Notes under the pieces: generated by a model
The model's database searches: none
Told to the model about the DNA's origin: nothing
Seen by the model: the letters and a program-made list of their open reading frames with translations, nothing else
Made by a program: the position numbers and the translations under genes
Part shown: piece after piece, positions 59,359-64,000 of the stretch
Layout: every line of letters starts with the position of its first letter
Position numbering within the stretch: position 1 is the first letter of the stretch
Assembly (NCBI GenBank): GCA_015499995.1
Contig: JADNRV010000054.1
Coordinates: 62,001-126,000, forward strand
From: Flammula alnicola
Taxonomy: Eukaryota; Basidiomycota; Agaricomycetes; Agaricales; Strophariaceae
Length of the DNA stretch: 64,000 nt
Reading direction: 5' to 3'

Positions 59359-59675
59359 TGTAGGATTTACAGACTGTGACAAACGTGCTGCGAGTGCAAC
59401 GCTCGTCGGCCACCTCTTATTTACTCTATATTTCATATTACTTACGCTCGTGCGCATGTGCGCCGTATTCTACAAATTCGGACTCTTTTATACTCATATA
59501 TAAAGTTGATAGAAACGTTCGCGCACCTCAGTCGTTTGTCCCGCAAACACTGAGGTGAGCTCTCTTACTTAGTGTTCATATATTCTTTAACTTACGACGT
59601 ACCATAGTGAATATCTTATAGGTACTTAGTTAATGTGAGTCGTTTGTCCCCCAAACACTGAGTGATTATCTTATA
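59359..59675 (+). repeat. Copia 3' LTR
   Basis: 317 bp, preceded by the polypurine tract and followed by target duplication GTTTT (59,676-59,680). It interrupts the coding exon of the minus-strand 7TM gene. Confidence 0.95.
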
Positions 59676-60959
59676 GTTTTCTCATGGGTCTCCGGGTAGT
59701 TCTTGCAAACACCATATGTGATGGCCAAAAAAACACAAATGTGGTTTACCATGGGCCCAATGATGGCGACTCTGAGGAATTCATGTTGGACTTTTACGTT
59801 GCAGTAAGGTGAGCCGGGAACTTGTAAAGGTACGATGCCAGCTGTGGATGTAAGGCTGCCTCCAAATGCTGCCAACCAGAGCAAGCCAAAGATAATGACT
59901 ACCAATCGGTTCTTGCCCCACACTGCGCAGACACGGACGTACGACAGGAGCATCGTGGAACCCGCAGTCAGACTGTATAGGAATACCACCCCATATATAT
60001 ATCCTCGGCAGTTGTGGATCGGGATGGCTAGTTTCAAATTGAAATAACCCTATGAGGTCATGGAATAATTTGACGATGAAGGGTACTCACTTAGACAAAC
60101 CGTCTCCAATATTGCGCAACACAACGTCGCCATTCTTGTGCAAAAATAAGTCAGCTGCTTCGAAAGCAGTGGGCGAGACAGTACCTACCTGGAGAGGGAA
60201 TATATAAGAGAAAGAGGTCTCATTCCATGGTTCCGGACAAGCTGATAGTCATGCCCCATGTTAGACCCGATATCCCAAATGAAAACCTAGAAGTGAATAT
60301 TATTCAATATATCATTCAGCGAGCTGAGTTGACGAACGCTCAACGATCCAACGGTAACGTAGGTTGCGATGTTATATCTCGAGGCAGAGATTGGAGGTAG
60401 GAAGGTCGTTGGCGGCAGTGTTACACTCATCCAGTCTGTCGTGTTTTCCATACTCGCAATGTAGTGAACAAGACGCCAGGGAGCCGTCGTGATTTGGGGA
60501 TATATTATGAGGGCAGCTGCAGTGTCCCCATTAAATATATTTGCCTTATAGAGGACACTAGTTCGTCTAACGGCGGCCAGTGGTAGCCAGACACTATTTA
60601 AAAATGACAAACACCCACAGCTCTATTTTTGGTTATCAAGAGATGGTTCAAAGTGGAAGAAGCTTGAACAGGGCTGAGCGCTGACTCTTGTAGCTTGAAG
60701 CGCTGTGTGATCGTCACGGATCATGATACTGATTTTCATCCTATGCACGGATTCTGATTCTCGAGTGTGCCCTAGAAACGAAACAATCTTGGTTTGATTA
60801 TCTCTTCCCGAGGTCCACCAATACCTGTGTTTTGTAAGCCCGGCCATTCAGACTGACTTACCACACATGCGAGACACCTCTAACGCGTCTCGCATCACGA
60901 CAATTCCTTACTACATCACATGACAGCGATAGACAGAAGTTTTCCATGGGCTAGAGGAT

Positions 60960-61050
60960 ATCCGCGTGCACGAGCGTGCGTGGCGTGCTTGGCGTGCTTA
61001 GCGTGGCACGCCAATGCACGCCAATGCACGCCACACACGCTAGTACATAG
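60960..61050. repeat. GCACGC-rich cluster 1
   Basis: Dense runs of GCGTGC and GCACGCC (for example GGCACGCCAATGCACGCC). It shares GCGTGCACGAGCGTGC, inverted, with cluster 3 at 62,285-62,405, so the two could be ends of one non-autonomous element. The stretch 60,452-60,959 upstream of the 7TM gene holds no other supported feature. Confidence 0.5.
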
Positions 61051-61539
61051 AACATGGTACTTTAAAAAACAAACAGACTATGAGAAATATTACCAGTGCC
61101 TATAACAATGCGAGCAGATGCTATCCTCTACTCACTCTCTTCTCATTTCGCCGAGGGATTGTCAGTCATTTCCACGGAAATGCTCCTGGTCAGACATGTT
61201 CCCACGGCACCTGGCACACAAAACCTCGCGCAAAAATGGCAACATGTGCCCTCCCTCTTCAAAATTAGGTAGAATGAATTTGATTGGTAGTACATTAAAC
61301 ATAAAAATAGTACTCTGAGTTGTTGTGGCAGCTGATGTACCTGTTGACGCTGTCTGAACTGTCCGACATCTGCGTACGTGCATGCGTGCACCTGTGTGCT
61401 ACGCAGAAAAACCAGTGCTCCATGATATACCAATGATGTACTCAAATAAAACTCGAGTACATCGTAGTGTACCTACAGTAACTGCAGTCCGCAACATCCT
61501 TGCCTTTGAAATACATAATATGAATATAAGCATTAGCAC

Positions 61540-61740
61540 GCCAAAAGTGGCACGCGGATGCACGCAGGTGCACGCGTGTGAATTTTAACGATTTTAGCGT
61601 GGCACGCTCATGCACGCTCACACGTCATGACGCACGCCAACGCACGCTTGCACGCCAATTGGGCAAACTCACGCACGCTTGCACGCCAATTGGGAAAACT
61701 CACGCACGCTCGTCAGCACACTTCGCACGCTCTTCAGGAT
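61540..61740. repeat. GCACGC-rich cluster 2
   Basis: Repeats of GCACGCTTGCACGCCAATTG and related forms. One 35-base unit ending in CCAATTGGGNAAACTCAC is duplicated in tandem at about 61,645-61,710. Confidence 0.55.
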
Positions 61741-61762
61741 GTTCATAACACCCAGTAGTATG

Positions 61763-61978
61763 TGTTGGGAATGTACTTGGACATTCCATGCGGCTTGATT
61801 GACTCGAGCGCTTATTGAGCGCTTACCTCGCTGATTCAACTTGCACGGCCTAATTGTTACTTCCTTATTTAGTATTTCGTAGCACTTAGTAGTGTATTCT
61901 AGATACTCTGTAAAAGGTATTTATACAGGCCTCTTAGAGGCTAGCAATATATAAGTTTACTACCTACAATTTACAATA
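61763..61978 (+). mobile_element. Solo LTR of a Copia-type element
   Basis: 216 bp starting TGTTGGGAATGTACTTGG and ending TTTACAATA. It is flanked by perfect target duplications GTATG (61,758-61,762 and 61,979-61,983). No internal region or partner LTR is present, so it arose by LTR-LTR recombination. It is unrelated by eye to the other two LTR families in the window. Confidence 0.75.
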
Positions 61979-62284
61979 GTATGCGGGCTGCAGCATCCCC
62001 TTTCTCTGCCGCTATCACATGCCCGGTTTGGGCAGGTTGTTGCTCATCCACAGTTCATGCGCTCGCAGGGCGACTAGCTGCAGCATCTCAGCCATCTACT
62101 TGATGCCGTGTTCGTTTGCAGTGCAAACAGATGAGGCAGGTAACAGCGGTGTGGATGTATTTGGGGTTACATGTATACCTGCACTGTGTACATGTTCTGC
62201 AATCTCTTGTGCAAAATATCAAAGAAATTTATTATACTCTATTAAATGTGTACAACGTGACGAAAAGTAGCAACACGCTAAAAG

Positions 62285-62410
62285 AGACGGTTGCACGCCA
62301 AATGGGCTGAGCGTGCTGAACATGGCACGCACCGCACGCCAAAAGGGCTGAGCGTGCTGAGCGTGGCACGCTCAGGCACGCTCGTGCACGCTCAAGGCAC
62401 GCCAATTTTC
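62285..62410. repeat. GCACGC-rich cluster 3
   Basis: Array of CACGCCAAANGGGCTGAGCG and GGCACGCTCA units, partly the inverse of cluster 1. Between 61,984 and 62,284, and from 62,411 to 62,981, no gene could be supported. Confidence 0.5.
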
Positions 62411-62981
62411 TCTTGCCCGTTTTCCATCCGACCTTTGTTGCTCACTCTTCCTGCACCCACCGTTATCCTGTCTATCGGTCTGATCTGAGTGTTGGGCACC
62501 AGACACGGCGCCCTTCCATGTTTCTTGATATCCGGCAACTACTTTTCTTGTGTCTTCATCATTCTGTCATCTTGTTGGACTGATCAATCAAGGTCATTAT
62601 GATTGATACAGTCTGCATGCTTGCTCCGAGCGGCCTTTTGGCTATCATATGTCAGGAATAACGAAGGTTTCATTGGCATCCATAAGATCGATGTGCAAGG
62701 TGAATGCTGGAACGCCCATTGTGACAATTGTTGGTGATGCGGCCACTGCGATATCTCAGAAGGCATTTTGATATCGATGCAGGACTCACAATTCGTGGCC
62801 CGAAGGATCGGAAATGCCTTTACCAATACTTCATTTATATATTACTAATCCAGGGCTTCATGATGCATTAACACTGGCAATGAATTCCTATAAACCTTAA
62901 ATTAATTGTCCAGAAAATAAGGAAAGAAGTTGGAGAGGCGGCAACTAGAAAAGAAAGAAAATTCGGTGACTACCTTGCTTG

Positions 62982-63647
62982 TCAGGAAACACAAGAATTA
63001 ATCCGCGTACCGGTGAAATTGAAAATGAACGTTGCACCGTTCTGGCTCATCGCATTGGCCAGGCTATTAAGAGCTCCCCATCCTGATCCGAAGGCGGACT
63101 GAACCAATGGATCGGGTGAATTGATCAGGATGGAGAGCTGGTCAAGAGGAGCGTTTGCAAAAGGAACATATGGGATCGAGTCTTTGAAACAAGAATGTCT
63201 GTCCAACGATAACGGTCGCATTCATCGTGATCACATGCGGCCCGTCAACCCTGCTCGCAGAATAACCAATTGTTTTCCCGCGGACGAAAAGGTGTACTTG
63301 CACCAATGTTGATATTGTCGATGAAGCACTCCCAGGAAGGGTCTAGCACTCCGGACGTGTTGCAAAGATTGTTCGACTCATAAATTCATATTTTGATCCT
63401 GTATCTACCGTTCATTCAACAACTCGAATCAAGTGCACGGAGAAAGACGCACCAGTAAATGCATAGATAAGACTTCCATTTGAGTTGATCCCGTGTAGCA
63501 TACTTCGGTATGGGGTCCCGAGATTGGTTTGGAATTGCCTTGGACTTGAGGGCCTGGAGCGACAAACCAATGGCCGTCATAAGTGATAGCAGGATCGATA
63601 TCGTCTACAACAACCCAGAGAGTGTTTTCCTTGGATGCGCCCGACAT
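62982..63647 (-). pseudogene. Decayed Agaricomycete surface-protein gene
   Basis: Starts MSGASKENTLWVVVDDIDPAITYDG at 63,647, the usual opening of a family of secreted or single-pass proteins with a beta-sandwich-like ectodomain. Family blocks follow in shifting frames: NLGTPYRSMLHGINSNGSL, CFIDNINIG, ENNWLFCEQG, then SIPYVPFANAPLDQLSILI and SGWGALNSLANAMSQNGATF to a stop at 62,982. Frame changes occur near 63,535, near 63,250 and near 63,180, and the downstream membrane segment and tail are missing. Confidence 0.55.
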
Positions 63648-64000
63648 TCCAGGTGGTTAGACTACGATTTACGAAGATGGTAGAGACTGTAGAAGATGTG
63701 AGAGGTGCGTCCACAACAAGTTGTTGAATGTCCGGATCCAAAAGCAGTGAGCACTAGGCTTTCAGCAGCAATGCATGACATCTTGAGATGTTATTGAGGT
63801 CTCTTAAAATAATGAACACGGTGACCATTTGGTGAGAATATGAAGGCGACACGGAGCGCTGAGGGCCTGAGGCGAAGCCAAAATGCAACTCAGGCAAAAA
63901 CTTGGCAACCCCCTAGTCTCCCGTAGTCAGACTAACAAAATTCGTAAGTCTTTTTTATTGTATTGATCGACGACTTACTCATCTGTAGTCTGATTTCACG
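63648..64000. other. Right end of window; no supported gene
   Basis: Upstream of the decayed surface-protein gene. No domain-bearing frame, repeat or RNA gene was recognised. Confidence 0.45.

Larger units (their letters stand above)
54459..59675 (+). mobile_element. Copia/Ty1 LTR retrotransposon, apparently intact
   Basis: 5.2-kb element with two 317-bp LTRs (TGTAGG...CTTATA) that appear to differ at one base, a perfect 5-bp target duplication GTTTT, a primer-binding site, a polypurine tract (GAGGGGGAGTG) and one uninterrupted gag-pol frame. Everything needed for autonomous transposition is visible. Insertion must be very recent. Confidence 0.95.
53906..60451 (-). pseudogene. 7TM-type integral membrane protein gene split by a Copia element
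   Basis: Starts MENTTDWMSVTLPPTTFLPP at 60,451. Exons give VFIWDIGSNMGHDYQLVRN, RPLSLIYSLSR, ATLCCAILETVC, then FNLKLAIPIHNCRGYIYG, a run of membrane segments (VVFLYSLTAGSTMLLSYVRV, LVVIIFGLLWLAAFGGSL) and ICVFLAITYGVCKNYPETHE. The frame is interrupted at the Lys-Thr codons by the Copia element (TSD at 59,676-59,680 and 54,454-54,458). It resumes SVQAKYRRFVLGESLPTFSK and, after an intron, FMIQINFRIATLSCIAAVVW and LPNAVIANIMFSWVFRKTKL, ending at 53,906. This looks like the large Agaricomycete family of 7TM-like surface proteins of unknown ligand. Apart from the insertion the frame is intact, so the knock-out is recent. Confidence 0.78.

Noticed and set aside
60960..61740. CRISPR-like array from GCACGC repeats
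   Set aside because: Units are short, irregular, GC-rich, without uniform spacers, and the genome is eukaryotic.

Overview
The window looks like nuclear DNA of a mushroom-forming basidiomycete (Agaricomycetes). Genes carry several 50-70 nt GT-AG introns, and the families are typical of that class: a KRE6/SKN1-like GH16 protein, a copper radical oxidase with N-terminal WSC domains, a Gti1/Pac2 (WOPR) regulator, an F-box remnant, and members of expanded membrane-protein families. Gypsy, Copia and hAT-type elements are present. The species was not identified. Exon joins were read by eye from splice signals and frame, so exact boundaries are models. Layout, left half (1-28 kb): a Nudix hydrolase between two diverged direct repeats (1-1.9 kb); a KRE6/SKN1 beta-glucan synthesis protein on the minus strand (3.3-5.8 kb); a family-2 glycosyltransferase (10.7-14.35 kb); a WSC-copper radical oxidase on the minus strand (15.3-20.0 kb); a Gti1/Pac2 transcription factor (22.3-23.9 kb); and a frameshifted F-box pseudogene (26.2-27.7 kb). 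Three of these genes plausibly act at the cell wall or cell surface. Middle (28-47 kb): a hypothetical gene abuts the LTR of a 7.9-kb Gypsy chromovirus (29,789-37,700). That element has a chromodomain, a third ORF with a zinc knuckle, several TGA stops, and a 455-bp hAT-type MITE inserted in gag. A truncated gene lies on its other side. Then come a membrane-anchored MAPKK-like kinase that has lost the DFG aspartate, a typical 2-Cys peroxiredoxin, and an MFS sugar transporter. Right part (47-64 kb) is dominated by mobile DNA. A 5.6-kb composite inverted-repeat element without a recognisable transposase (about 47,925-53,533) has long terminal inverted repeats containing tandem subrepeats, mirrored triplet minisatellite arrays, and short perfect hairpins; it resembles a foldback element and is the strongest candidate for something undescribed. 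A near-pristine Copia element (54,459-59,675) carries one open 1506-residue gag-pol and sits inside a minus-strand 7TM-type gene, with target duplication GTTTT. A 216-bp solo LTR with target duplication GTATG lies among GCACGC-rich repeat clusters, and a decayed surface-protein gene ends the window. The only LTR-LTR difference seen in each of the two full-length retroelements is a CpG/CpA transition, and three in-frame TGA stops in the Gypsy element fit CGA-to-TGA, which suggests methylation-linked deamination of transposons.
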